Source: a virus. Taken from it: DNA of 45,739 bases. The notes beneath the pieces were generated by a model. That model was not told the origin of the DNA. It did no database searches and was given only the letters and a program-made list of their open reading frames with translations. Positions 1 to 7,086 of this stretch are shown piece after piece (within the stretch, counting starts at the first letter, position 1; every line of letters starts with the position of its first letter). The translations under genes and the position numbers were made by a program. The stretch covers positions 1 through 45,739 of IMG/VR virus record IMGVR_UViG_3300035661_000111. One strand, written 5' to 3'.

Positions 1-27
1 AAAACAGTAGAACAAAACGAAGAATAA
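1..27 (+). CDS. C-terminal tail of an upstream gene (partial)
   Basis: Frame 1 reads eight codons (KTVEQNEE) to a TAA at 25..27, and nothing else is visible of this gene. It lies just outside repeats that look like an IS21-family end, so it could be the last residues of an IstB-like helper ATPase. That identity is inference from position only. Confidence 0.3.
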   Translation, partial: KTVEQNEE

Positions 28-70
28 CTAATTTTAAAACACTAAAACTGGCAGCACTTTTTTGACATCA

Positions 71-119
71 ACTACTAGGTGGTCAAATGCGCCGGACGGA
101 GGTGGTCAATTACACCGGA
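71..119. repeat. Tandem terminal repeats, probable IS21-family end
   Basis: Two near-identical 19-bp units lie 23 bp apart: GGTGGTCAAATGCGCCGGA (78..96) and GGTGGTCAATTACACCGGA (101..119), matching at 16 of 19 positions. Multiple GGTGGTCA..CCGGA-type repeats at the ends are characteristic of IS21-family elements. The rest of the element would lie upstream of the window. The frame of the following host fragment runs back into these repeats, which suggests the insertion removed that gene's original start. Family assignment rests on the repeat style alone. Confidence 0.45.
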
Positions 120-296
120 TTTTCTACATTAGCAAGGGAATATGGCAAAGGTTCAAACGAGTATGGCGAAATCAAAGTCAGTAGCCTTGAGTGCTTTCAC
201 CCAAATCTTTTTAACACCCCTAACTACAAGAATCCTAAATATTCATTCGGGACTGGCTATGTGTATCTCGATATTGATTTTACATCGAGAGAAGAT
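120..296 (+). pseudogene. 5' fragment of a VirE_N/primase-type host gene, interrupted by the prophage
   Basis: The open frame (from 87 in the same frame) encodes a VirE_N-like (BT4734-like) segment ending GYVYLDIDFTSRED; the LDID stretch matches the hydrophobic-acidic strand of that domain. The reading frame meets a stop only in prophage DNA (297..299). Joined to the right-hand fragment at 39242 it continues in frame as ..TSRED-AIAYRLQLTTEFPF... The 5' end is probably missing because of an IS21-like end just upstream, so the gene was likely damaged before or independently of the phage. Such proteins carry a primase-like N-terminal domain and a PriCT domain and occur on Bacteroidota plasmids, islands and conjugative elements. 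Confidence 0.7.
292..296. repeat. Left target-site duplication (AAGAT / AGAT)
   Basis: AAGAT here is repeated at 39237..39241. With symmetric prophage termini (TAAG...CTTA) the duplication is 4 bp (AGAT, 293..296). If the last A belongs to the host it is 5 bp, the Mu length. Sequence alone cannot decide between the two. Confidence 0.75.
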
Positions 297-428
297 TAAG
301 GGGGTAAGAACCATACGCCATAATATTACAATATAAAAAGTGCGATTTTTGAACAGGTTGGCGGTTTTTTACAAACGGCCAAAAAACGAAACGTTCTAAC
401 GTCTTCCATTCCGGTTCAATTTTGGGAG
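297..428. other. Left prophage end with transposase-site-like repeats
   Basis: There is no gene in this 132-bp stretch. Motifs related to AAAAACGWAMCGCCATA occur at 306..322 (12 of 17 positions match the R1 copy at the right end) and 382..398 (14 of 17 match the R2 copy). A weaker copy in the opposite orientation lies near 356..374. Spacing and orientation resemble the L1-L3 sites bound by MuA. Assignment as transposase sites is inferred from symmetry with the right end. Confidence 0.65.
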
Positions 429-1283
429 CTATTTGAGGTGGCGCTGCTCCAGCAAGGTTAAACGGGATTCTACTTCGGTGATGCGGTTGGCCAGTTCGCC
501 TGGTGCGCGCATCTGGCGGCTCATGAAGAGCACCGAGTACCAAATTTCAAGGATTTCATCGGGGCTGATGACAATGGGTGGGTACTCGCCAGGATGGCGC
601 TGGTTATCGCTGTTTAGAATTAGCTTTCCGTCTGTGGCGACACGGTTTATGACCCGCTTGGCGACCACTCCATCGCGCTTGGTAACGATGATATGAATGC
701 GATTTGAGCGTATTTCGGCAATATTTTCGACAAAGCTGCCCACTACCACATCGGACTCATTGAAAGTGGGAACCATGGAGTGCCCGAATATTTCAAAGGC
801 CCGGTAGGTGCCATTATTTAAGCCAGGAAGCCGGTAACTTGGCAGGCTTTGGATGAATTCAGGATCGCCGTAGCCAGAAAGATAACCGGCCCGCGCCCGC
901 GCCGGGACAAACACGATATTATCGAGCTGATCGGCCCCAACCGTGACCACTTTCGGCATCCTCGCAATTTCGACGAACGGTTCATTTACTCGATTAGGTG
1001 TGCTATTGGGTGTGTACTTAGGTGTGCTTTTCACCTGTTTTTTACCCCCCTTTTCTCCTTCGATTAGGTGCGCACTCTCTAAATCGGTATACAGCAGATC
1101 GAAGACTGGAATATCAAAATAATTGACAATTTCCGTTAGCTCAGTAAAATTGGGCTCAGCTATTCCCTTTTCCCAATTTCCCACGGTAGTGGCTCCCTTG
1201 CCTATAAAATCAGCGATTTCCGACTGATTAAGCCCTTTTTGCTTTCGAAGGAAACGCAGGTTTTTGCCAAAAATCAGATTCAT
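429..1283 (-). CDS. Phage repressor, XRE HTH plus S24 (LexA/CI-type) peptidase
   Basis: This 284-residue protein has an N-terminal XRE helix-turn-helix (about residues 6-62, with SEIADFIGKGATTVGNWEKG) and a C-terminal S24 peptidase domain (about 120-250). The expected catalytic serine is S169 (FGHSMVPT) and the lysine K209 (GVVAKRV). ARAG at 130-133 provides an Ala-Gly bond of the type cleaved in LexA and CI. It should repress the rightward early operon, from which it diverges across two palindromic operators, and be inactivated through RecA-stimulated self-cleavage. Mu itself uses a Clp-controlled c repressor without a peptidase domain, so this switch is lambda-like. A short linker with repeated TPN motifs joins the domains. 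Confidence 0.9.
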   Translation of the reverse strand: MNLIFGKNLRFLRKQKGLNQSEIADFIGKGATTVGNWEKGIAEPNFTELTEIVNYFDIPVFDLLYTDLESAHLIEGEKGGKKQVKSTPKYTPNSTPNRVNEPFVEIARMPKVVTVGADQLDNIVFVPARARAGYLSGYGDPEFIQSLPSYRLPGLNNGTYRAFEIFGHSMVPTFNESDVVVGSFVENIAEIRSNRIHIIVTKRDGVVAKRVINRVATDGKLILNSDNQRHPGEYPPIVISPDEILEIWYSVLFMSRQMRAPGELANRITEVESRLTLLEQRHLK

Positions 1284-1294
1284 AAAATAAATAA

Positions 1295-1329
1295 TCTCAA
1301 TTATGTTGAGAATCTCAATTTAGTTGAGA
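1295..1329. promoter_or_regulatory. Two palindromic operators between repressor and early operon
   Basis: TCTCAA-TTATG-TTGAGA (1295..1311) and TCTCAA-TTTAG-TTGAGA (1313..1329) are two 17-bp inverted repeats with identical 6-bp arms, centred 18 bp apart. They lie immediately upstream of the repressor start (1283) and overlap the predicted early promoter. They are the obvious binding sites for the XRE repressor. Binding is inferred. Confidence 0.8.
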
Positions 1330-1335
1330 TATTTG
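1306..1335 (+). promoter_or_regulatory. Predicted early promoter (Bacteroidota type)
   Basis: TTG at 1306..1308 is followed after 19 bp by GATATTTG at 1328..1335, close to the Bacteroidota -33 TTTG / -7 TAnnTTTG pattern. The -33 part sits in the first operator and the -7 part touches the second, so repressor binding would block transcription of the early operon. Confidence 0.5.
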
Positions 1336-1338
1336 TTC

Positions 1339-1357
1339 TGTTCCACATAAAGGAACA
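1339..1357. promoter_or_regulatory. Inverted repeat in the early leader
   Basis: TGTTCC (1339..1344) and GGAACA (1352..1357) form a perfect 6-bp inverted repeat with a 7-nt spacer, 20 bp before the first early gene. It may be a second operator type, for example for the small HTH protein that follows (Ner-like feedback), or a leader RNA hairpin. Confidence 0.4.
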
Positions 1358-1377
1358 AAAACCACAGCACAAAAACA

Positions 1378-1614
1378 ATGGCTAAAACTTTAAGAACCGC
1401 CTCCACCCGCGATGATATAGCCCAGACTGTAGCCGATATAACGGGGCATTCTCCGAGGTACGTTCGGATGGTACGCAATGGCGACCGCGATAACGCCACC
1501 ATCGAAAATCTGCTGGTAGAATACGGCATCGGGAAAAGCAACCTGATCAAGCATCTCGAAAAACTGGTTCCGCTCAACTCAAAAACCACGCGTCATGGTC
1601 GTAAAAAAAACTAA
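1378..1614 (+). CDS. Small HTH protein, possible Ner-like early regulator
   Basis: This 78-residue basic protein is the first gene of the early operon. The segment DDIAQTVADITGHSPRYVRM (about residues 12-31) looks like a helix-turn-helix, and the C-terminus is strongly basic (TTRHGRKKN). In Mu the first early gene, ner, encodes a small DNA-binding protein that turns down both early and repressor promoters. Position and size fit that role, but homology to Ner cannot be shown by eye. It overlaps the next gene by 20 bp. Confidence 0.5.
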   Translation: MAKTLRTASTRDDIAQTVADITGHSPRYVRMVRNGDRDNATIENLLVEYGIGKSNLIKHLEKLVPLNSKTTRHGRKKN

Positions 1615-1921
1615 GGCGAATAACATATCGATTGAACTCGATCTCTTTTGCAGAGCACGATTGAATCAATGTTTACTTGTTTCTCTGGGATTCGGATTTT
1701 CCAGAACAGTGTTTAACGAAACGCAAATACTTCGTCAGTTACACTACTTCATAATCTTAAATATCTACACCCGGAAAAATTTACACTTAAATCTTCCTGG
1801 GTTACGCAAGATAGTTTTCACACCCGCTGAGGCAATTGCTTTGATGTGGATGATACGGCATGAGAGAGATATCAATCTTGTCAATTTAAAAAGCGCACTA
1901 CATAAAACTCTTTTCGCATGA
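1595..1921 (+). CDS. Unknown early protein upstream of transposase
   Basis: This 108-residue protein is not recognised. The N-terminus is basic (VVKKTKANN), the middle is hydrophobic and aromatic, and the C-terminal half (PAEAIALMWMIRHERDINLV) is helical. It overlaps the preceding gene by 20 bp and the transposase by 4 bp (ATGA), so it is translationally coupled in the early operon. Base composition is more AT-rich than the transposase. Confidence 0.5.
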   Translation: MVVKKTKANNISIELDLFCRARLNQCLLVSLGFGFSRTVFNETQILRQLHYFIILNIYTRKNLHLNLPGLRKIVFTPAEAIALMWMIRHERDINLVNLKSALHKTLFA

Positions 1922-3876
1922 GAAACATTGATAACACATTATTTCTTGAATGGCGTGAGGGCGTTGAGTGTGGATTCAGCGAGAACACTTTGAAGAATGC
2001 CAAGCTTCGTAATTCTCCTAGTTGGCACTTCATGAATGACCCGGACGACAAGCGCCGTGTATTGATTGGATACGAAAAGCTGAACGAGGAAAATAAGAAG
2101 AAGGTAATTGCGCGCTTTGGTAACCCTTACGACTTCATGGCGCGCCAGCCGATCCGTGACCTTGTGAAGTTTGACCATGAAGCTGAGAAGTTTTATCTGG
2201 ACTATAAATATGACGGCAGCAAAAAGCTGAGCAGCGAACACGTAGAGAAATACACCAAGGCCGCAAGCTGGCTCAATATGTTTAAGAACATGGTGGCCGA
2301 TAAGAAGGCTCTTAAAAAGTTACTTAACCTCTCGATCGACAAGTTTTGGCTTCACTGCATTGAGCTGATCAAGATTGAAAAGATAGACCTACCCACCAGC
2401 TACGACAGGCTGATCGTAAGAGAAGATTCGGCACTGAAAAAATACACAGCCGGTGGTTATGCTTCGCTGATCGACTGGAGGTTTGGCAACAAGCTTGCCG
2501 CAAAGGTAAAGGACGAGCTGAGCGAAAGCACACTAGTAGAAATGCTTTCTCACCCGAACCAATACGACGATGTTTTCATTTCGTGGCAGTACAACAAATG
2601 GGCAAAGGCTAACGCCTACAAAATGATTGACGCTGCCACGGTTGGCAACTGGCGCAGAAAGAAGGAGCATGAGATCATCATGTTCCGCGAAGGCAACGCA
2701 GAGCTGAACGAGAAGTTCATTCCACAAGTAAAAGGATTCAGACCGACTGCGCCGCTGTATATGGTGGAAAGTGACGATAACCACCTCGACTTGTTGTTCA
2801 TTGACCCGGACGACAAAACACCACACTCACCCTTTCATAAGTACAAAGCGATTGTGGTGATGGATAGCTTCAACGATTATGTGTTGGGATATGCGTATGC
2901 TGAGCGCCTGAGCACCGACCTGGTGCGCGCCGCCTACCTAAGCGCGATGTATCACATTCGCGAACTAACCGGCAGCTGGATACTTCCTCACGAATCCAAG
3001 ACCGACCGATGGGCGATCAAAGAGTTGGAGCCATTTTATCAATCGCTAGGCAAATATTTTAAGACTCCTGTAGGCTCAAAGCATCGTGGCTACATCGAAC
3101 CATTCTTTGGGTCACCACACTGGAAGCGTTGCCTTAAAATCAGAGCGAATAATTACAGCGGTAATAACATGACCGCAAAGTATCGCGGCGTAAATCAGGA
3201 GGTACTGCAACGCAACGCGAAGAACAGGCCCATGATTGGCAACGAAGCCATACAACAAATCGAAAATTTCTTCCACAGCCTTCGCCACCTGCCACAAAGC
3301 AACGGCATCAGCAAACATGAGCAATGGTTGAATGCCATGAATGCTCTTCCTGCCAATGAAAAGAGAATTATCACCGACGAGCAGTTCCTATTGAAGTTTG
3401 GCATTGAACACACCGGCAACGGCGATGGCACACAGATCACCAACCGAGGAATAGAACCTCAAATTAACAACAGAAAATACAGCTACGACCTTCAAGTCCA
3501 AAGCCTCATGGAATATGTTGGCAAACGAGTGAGCGTATTCTACGACCCTTATGACATGAGCAGGGTGTTAGTAACGGATCACGACAAAGTTCGCCTGATG
3601 GCCGTTGATGCGCGATTGAATTCCCGCGCCCTGAAAGACTCTCACCTGGATAGCCGCACTTACCTGAATGCTTCGCTGAACGAAAAGCGCGACGATGTGA
3701 ACTACATCGCTGCGAAAGCGGATCGACGCAAGCAGGTATTGGACTCGGCCGGCATTGACGCAGAGACTTTGTTGCAAGCCGGTGTGATGGTGAAGGAGCT
3801 GAAGCAAATGGCAGAGCAGCGGATACTGCTACCGATAAACGCCAATGGAGAAATAGATTACCTCGACCAAATATAA
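1918..3876 (+). CDS. MuA-like DDE transposase
   Basis: This 652-residue protein is close to MuA in length (663). It catalyses strand transfer of the phage ends for integration and replicative transposition. The N-terminal half should hold DNA-binding subdomains. The catalytic core (about residues 275-410) shows candidate acidic residues at D286/D287 (VESDDNHLDL), D363 (HESKTDRW) and E394 (GSKHRGYIEPFFG), with the core strand AIVVMDSFNDYVLGYAYA between. The C-terminal region (about 520-590) resembles the Mu transposase C-terminal beta-barrel (GKRVSVFYDPYDMSRVLVTD). The final helix rich in KELKQMAEQ may contact the MuB-like partner encoded next. The start overlaps the upstream stop as ATGA. Confidence 0.92.
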   Translation: MRNIDNTLFLEWREGVECGFSENTLKNAKLRNSPSWHFMNDPDDKRRVLIGYEKLNEENKKKVIARFGNPYDFMARQPIRDLVKFDHEAEKFYLDYKYDGSKKLSSEHVEKYTKAASWLNMFKNMVADKKALKKLLNLSIDKFWLHCIELIKIEKIDLPTSYDRLIVREDSALKKYTAGGYASLIDWRFGNKLAAKVKDELSESTLVEMLSHPNQYDDVFISWQYNKWAKANAYKMIDAATVGNWRRKKEHEIIMFREGNAELNEKFIPQVKGFRPTAPLYMVESDDNHLDLLFIDPDDKTPHSPFHKYKAIVVMDSFNDYVLGYAYAERLSTDLVRAAYLSAMYHIRELTGSWILPHESKTDRWAIKELEPFYQSLGKYFKTPVGSKHRGYIEPFFGSPHWKRCLKIRANNYSGNNMTAKYRGVNQEVLQRNAKNRPMIGNEAIQQIENFFHSLRHLPQSNGISKHEQWLNAMNALPANEKRIITDEQFLLKFGIEHTGNGDGTQITNRGIEPQINNRKYSYDLQVQSLMEYVGKRVSVFYDPYDMSRVLVTDHDKVRLMAVDARLNSRALKDSHLDSRTYLNASLNEKRDDVNYIAAKADRRKQVLDSAGIDAETLLQAGVMVKELKQMAEQRILLPINANGEIDYLDQI

Positions 3877-3908
3877 AAAAAGACCCTGACCGCTCGACAC
3901 GATCAGGG
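3874..3908 (-). terminator. Minus-strand terminator-like hairpin between transposase and ATPase genes
   Basis: CCCTGA (3884..3889) and TCAGGG (3903..3908) form a 6-bp stem preceded on the plus strand by A7. Read on the minus strand this is a stem followed by a T-tract, the form of an intrinsic terminator for antisense transcription. On the plus strand no T-tract follows, so early transcripts should read through. Confidence 0.5.
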
Positions 3909-3937
3909 CATAACTAAAACTTCTAAAACCCAAAACT

Positions 3938-4801
3938 ATGAACGATTCACAGAAAAAAGAAATCCAGATGCTCCTCAAGACTTTCGTTGAGCGGTATCCA
4001 AGCCAGGCCAAAGCGGTAGGTGCGCTTAAAAATGTAAGCGAAGCCACGGTGATCAACATCCGCAAGGGCGAATGGGAAAGCATCAGCGACGACATGTGGC
4101 GCAACGTTGGCAAGCAGGTAGGATTCAATAACAAATCGAAGTGGCAGTTTGTGCCGACGCAAGCGGCCAGTCTTCAGATCGATCTGCTCGATGATGCCCG
4201 CGAATATGGCAACGTGTACGCCTTCACGGTAAACTCCGGCAGCGGCAAAACTTTCGTGGCTGAATACTTCGAACAGAAGCGCAACAACGTGTACCTGATC
4301 AGCTGCTCGGAGTACATGAACCGGAAGACTTTCCTGCAACAGATTTTAGAGAAGATGGGTAAGACCAACACCGGACTGAACGTGCCGGAAATGATGGACT
4401 TGATCATTGAGACTTCTTTGAAGAAAGAAAACCTGCTGCTGATCCTTGACGAGTTTGACAAAGTATCGGATTCGATCCTCTACTTCTTCATCACTCTTTA
4501 TAATAAGCTGGAAGGCAACATGGGCATCGTGATGATGGCCACCAGCCACCTTGCCAAGCGGATCACCAACGGCCGGAGGAAGAACAAAAAGGGATACGCT
4601 GAAATCTTCTCCAGGATCGGCCGGAAGTTCATCGACCTGCCAGCTGCTACCGAAAAGGAAGTGTTTGAAATCGCTCGGGCTAACGGCATCAGCGACCCCC
4701 AATATCTGCACTCTATATATAATGAGTGCGAAGGTGACCTGCGGAGGGCAAAACGCTCGATCCACAAGTACTCCATGAAGGTGATGAAAAAAGCCGCTTA
4801 A
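3938..4801 (+). CDS. MuB-like AAA+ ATPase (target DNA selection)
   Basis: The length of 287 residues compares with 312 for MuB. An N-terminal helix-turn-helix (about 1-60, with SEATVINIRKGEW) precedes an AAA+ domain with Walker A NSGSGKT (99-105) and Walker B LLLILDEFDK (166-175). A sensor-like stretch (MMATSHLAKR) and a helical C-terminal region follow. In Mu this protein coats target DNA, confers target immunity and stimulates MuA. It lies 62 bp after the transposase gene and starts the rest of the early operon. Confidence 0.88.
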   Translation: MNDSQKKEIQMLLKTFVERYPSQAKAVGALKNVSEATVINIRKGEWESISDDMWRNVGKQVGFNNKSKWQFVPTQAASLQIDLLDDAREYGNVYAFTVNSGSGKTFVAEYFEQKRNNVYLISCSEYMNRKTFLQQILEKMGKTNTGLNVPEMMDLIIETSLKKENLLLILDEFDKVSDSILYFFITLYNKLEGNMGIVMMATSHLAKRITNGRRKNKKGYAEIFSRIGRKFIDLPAATEKEVFEIARANGISDPQYLHSIYNECEGDLRRAKRSIHKYSMKVMKKAA

Positions 4802-4823
4802 AAAACGCTTAAAAGCGCTCACA

Positions 4824-5240
4824 ATGAAAAACGAGGCAACCGGACAACGGACAGGGCAACAAAACCGCGCGGACGACCTGCGCCGCGCGGTGATGAAATT
4901 CCTAAGATGGGATGAAATGGCCTACAACACCTTTCAATACGAAAGCGGACTGGCCTACCTGAAACACTATCTGAGGAACGATGAGCATGCAGTGAATAGC
5001 ATCAGCGCCACGGCTGACTTTTGGAAATGGTGGCGCAACCACTGGACCAACCGCGACCAGGCTTTCATTGAGTTTGTGATTAACACCACCTATTCGACTG
5101 ACGAGATGCACGAAACCTATAATGATGTTCACGATGCGCTTACTCTTAGTAAAGCGATTTACCCGAACGGTAGGATTCTTCAGGAAAGCTACGCGATGAT
5201 GATCAAGGAGCTGATTCAACACGAAACGCAAAAGGTGTAG
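4824..5240 (+). CDS. Unknown early protein
   Basis: This 138-residue, mainly helical protein is rich in aromatic residues (FWKWWRNHW near residue 71) and has a polar N-terminal tail (TGQRTGQQNRADDLR). No family is recognised. Its place between the MuB-like ATPase and a DnaA domain IV-like gene suggests a part in transposition or replication. It ends directly at the GTG start of the next gene. Confidence 0.6.
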   Translation: MKNEATGQRTGQQNRADDLRRAVMKFLRWDEMAYNTFQYESGLAYLKHYLRNDEHAVNSISATADFWKWWRNHWTNRDQAFIEFVINTTYSTDEMHETYNDVHDALTLSKAIYPNGRILQESYAMMIKELIQHETQKV

Positions 5241-5606
5241 GTGATAAAGCTCGATGAAATATTGACTTCGGTGAACGCCTGGCGCGCGCAACTTCGAAAG
5301 GAAAAAACACGCGCTCAGGTAAGACTTAAAGTTTGCCTTGAATTTGATTGCACAATAGCTCAACTGACCAAGCCACGAGGTCGGGGCCACGTGATCGATG
5401 CTAAGATGGTGTACGCTTACCTGATCCGGAAACATTTGAAGGATACCGTGACAAAAATCGGCAAGGACTTGAACCTCGATCATAGCAGTATAGTGAACCT
5501 GCTCAAGCGCATGGATGACATGATATGCACGCGCGACTATAGCTACAAAAAGATGGAAGCGATTGAACAGTTAATTTTTTTAAACCATAACCCAGAACAA
5601 CTATGA
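5241..5606 (+). CDS. DnaA domain IV-like DNA-binding protein
   Basis: This 121-residue protein has a GTG start directly after the upstream TAG. Residues about 30-105 resemble the C-terminal DNA-binding domain of DnaA: CTIAQLTKPRGRGHVIDAK matches the region around the basic loop, AYLIRKHL the following helix, and LDHSSIVNLLKRM the DHSTV signature, here DHSSI. The AAA+ ATPase part of DnaA is absent. A stand-alone domain IV could bind DnaA-box-like sites in phage or host DNA to support or block replication. The fold call is from motif recognition; the role is inferred. Confidence 0.75.
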   Translation: MIKLDEILTSVNAWRAQLRKEKTRAQVRLKVCLEFDCTIAQLTKPRGRGHVIDAKMVYAYLIRKHLKDTVTKIGKDLNLDHSSIVNLLKRMDDMICTRDYSYKKMEAIEQLIFLNHNPEQL

Positions 5607-6040
5607 ACAAGACAGAACAAAAAGCACTGGCCAGAGGCGAAGAGCTGATGACCCGCTACGCAGAACTCAGCATTGCGTGGAAGAAAAAAGCTGACTCCAT
5701 CAAAGAAGACCTTAACAAGCTTTCGGTGGAAATGGATGAGACGGAGAAGGAACTCCTTGCGATCGGTGAAGCGGCGCGTCCTTTCTTTGTAAATGACAAC
5801 CTGATTTTTGAAGACGGGTATCTGCACATCAGCAGCAACAGCTTTGTGAAGCTTGGCAAGAAATTCGACCTCTCCACTTTTCAGAATGCTTACCCGGAAA
5901 TGGTAGATGTGCAAAAGGCACTGAAGCTTTCGCCGATTAAAAAAGCCTTTTTAGATGCCGGTGAGCGCAAGTTGATCAAAGCGATGGGCGTGGAGATCGA
6001 CTCGAAGGAGAGCATGAAAGTAATAGCTAAAAAGGAATAA
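5603..6040 (+). CDS. Gam-like host-nuclease inhibitor
   Basis: This 145-residue protein begins with a long coiled coil (about residues 15-55, KKKADSIKEDLNKLSVEMDE). A compact domain follows with YLHISSNSFVKLGKKFDLS, like the beta-hairpin of Mu Gam-type proteins. Gam binds free DNA ends like a Ku dimer and blocks RecBCD-type nucleases. Its position after transposition genes agrees with Mu. It overlaps the preceding gene by 4 bp (ATGA). Homology is plausible rather than certain. Confidence 0.62.
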   Translation: MNKTEQKALARGEELMTRYAELSIAWKKKADSIKEDLNKLSVEMDETEKELLAIGEAARPFFVNDNLIFEDGYLHISSNSFVKLGKKFDLSTFQNAYPEMVDVQKALKLSPIKKAFLDAGERKLIKAMGVEIDSKESMKVIAKKE

Positions 6041-6209
6041 CCTGCTACGCCATAGCGGTTGGATTCGGGGATACTTAGGGATGAGAAAGTTAAACGGCGC
6101 GACCCCCGATAGCGCCGCTTAACACAGGGAAATTCGACCCTTTACCCACGAATAAGCGGGGGGCTTTTACCCCTCACAACAGGAAGGAAGGACAATAAAA
6201 ACCAGCAAC
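6041..6209. other. Structured intergenic region between early and middle operons
   Basis: These 169 bp contain no gene. GTTAAACGGCGC (6089..6100) and GCGCCGCTTAAC (6112..6123) form a 12-bp inverted repeat with one mismatch and an 11-nt loop. A second short hairpin, AAGC-GGGGG-GCTT, with T-tract and CCCC downstream, lies near 6153..6170. The second could terminate early transcripts or act in attenuation. No Bacteroidota promoter is obvious, although the middle operon starts here. Confidence 0.55.
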
Positions 6210-6884
6210 ATGACCACAAAAAGCAACAATTCGGGGCAAACTGCGCCCGAACTGCCGAACGCGGAAGACAAACCGTCCATTCAGGAGCAGATCGATTTCA
6301 TCAATAACAACATCAAAGCCGCCGAAGAGGATATTACCGGATGGGACTTCTTCGATGAAGCATCCAGCGAAGAAGAGAAGCAAGCTTTTAAAAGTGATTT
6401 GCAAAATCACGCCGTAATGCTTCGCGCCGTTCGTGAAAATCTGATCGCGGTAAAACTTTACAACATGGCCTCCGAGCGCTCAGAACCCGAGGTTATTACC
6501 GATCGCCGACGCGAAGAAATTGGACGGCTGCTCTCAACAAACATCGATGGACAAATCGTGTATGTCGATGCATACGTGCAAACGCTTCGTAAAAGTTCAC
6601 TGAAAGATTTTAAGCCTTGGCACGAAGATGATATGCTCTATCACCTCAACATTTTGAAGACCCTCAAAATGACGAAGTGGTTTATACGGGCTATCACCGA
6701 CGAACTCACCTCAATGCCGGGTAACCAGCCCACCAACATCAATGAGGAGATCACCGAGTTTGTGACGATGCTACTTCGCGCGAAGGCTGTTATCAAGGAG
6801 TCGGGCATTAATGCCGGCCCCGTGATCAGCGACATTGAAAATCTTCTTTCGCACTATGTGGAAACGGAGGTGGGCCATGAATAA
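6210..6884 (+). CDS. Unknown middle protein with a repeated N-terminal module
   Basis: This 224-residue, helical, acidic protein contains a module (about 25-85) with PSIQEQIDFINNNIKAA and, after an insert, MLRAVRENLIAVKL. The small protein encoded at 9280..9465 has the same pattern (PSLDDQLNFIRGAINIV and MLKAIEESLSEVKL), so the two are paralogous in this region. Function is unknown. The 3' end overlaps the next gene by 8 bp. Confidence 0.65.
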   Translation: MTTKSNNSGQTAPELPNAEDKPSIQEQIDFINNNIKAAEEDITGWDFFDEASSEEEKQAFKSDLQNHAVMLRAVRENLIAVKLYNMASERSEPEVITDRRREEIGRLLSTNIDGQIVYVDAYVQTLRKSSLKDFKPWHEDDMLYHLNILKTLKMTKWFIRAITDELTSMPGNQPTNINEEITEFVTMLLRAKAVIKESGINAGPVISDIENLLSHYVETEVGHE

Positions 6885-7086
6885 CATCACCATCGAGATT
6901 CCTTACTGGGCAATGTGCGCCACATTTACGCTTACTGTTTGGCTTGTGTCAAAATACTTGTACCTGGCTTATGAGGCTACGCTGAGATTCTTCGCTGTAT
7001 GGAAGCGCGGATTCCCTCCGGCCCACTGCGACGCTCTCGGCGAAAAATGGGAAGATAAGACCGACGAAAAAACCGTGAAGCCGTGA
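6877..7086 (+). CDS. Small membrane protein
   Basis: This 69-residue protein has one hydrophobic segment (about residues 7-30, YWAMCATFTLTVWLVSKYLY) followed by a basic, aromatic stretch and an acidic tail. The start chosen is the ATG at 6877, preceded by GGAGGTGG, a strong ribosome-binding site. A longer frame with an upstream ATG at 6835 would overlap the previous gene more. No family is recognised. Confidence 0.55.
   Translation: MNNITIEIPYWAMCATFTLTVWLVSKYLYLAYEATLRFFAVWKRGFPPAHCDALGEKWEDKTDEKTVKP

Noticed and set aside
142-336. Second frame in the left flank
   Set aside because: It is a shifted reading of the host primase-type fragment and crosses the junction.
340-345. TGCG at 341 as the left prophage end (Mu-like TG start)
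   Set aside because: A matching TG..CA pair exists at 39242 on the right, but the flanks share no duplication and the host frame is not restored.
280-543. Minus-strand frame across the left prophage end
   Set aside because: It overlaps the repressor's 3' end and the transposase-site region, and crosses the phage-host junction.
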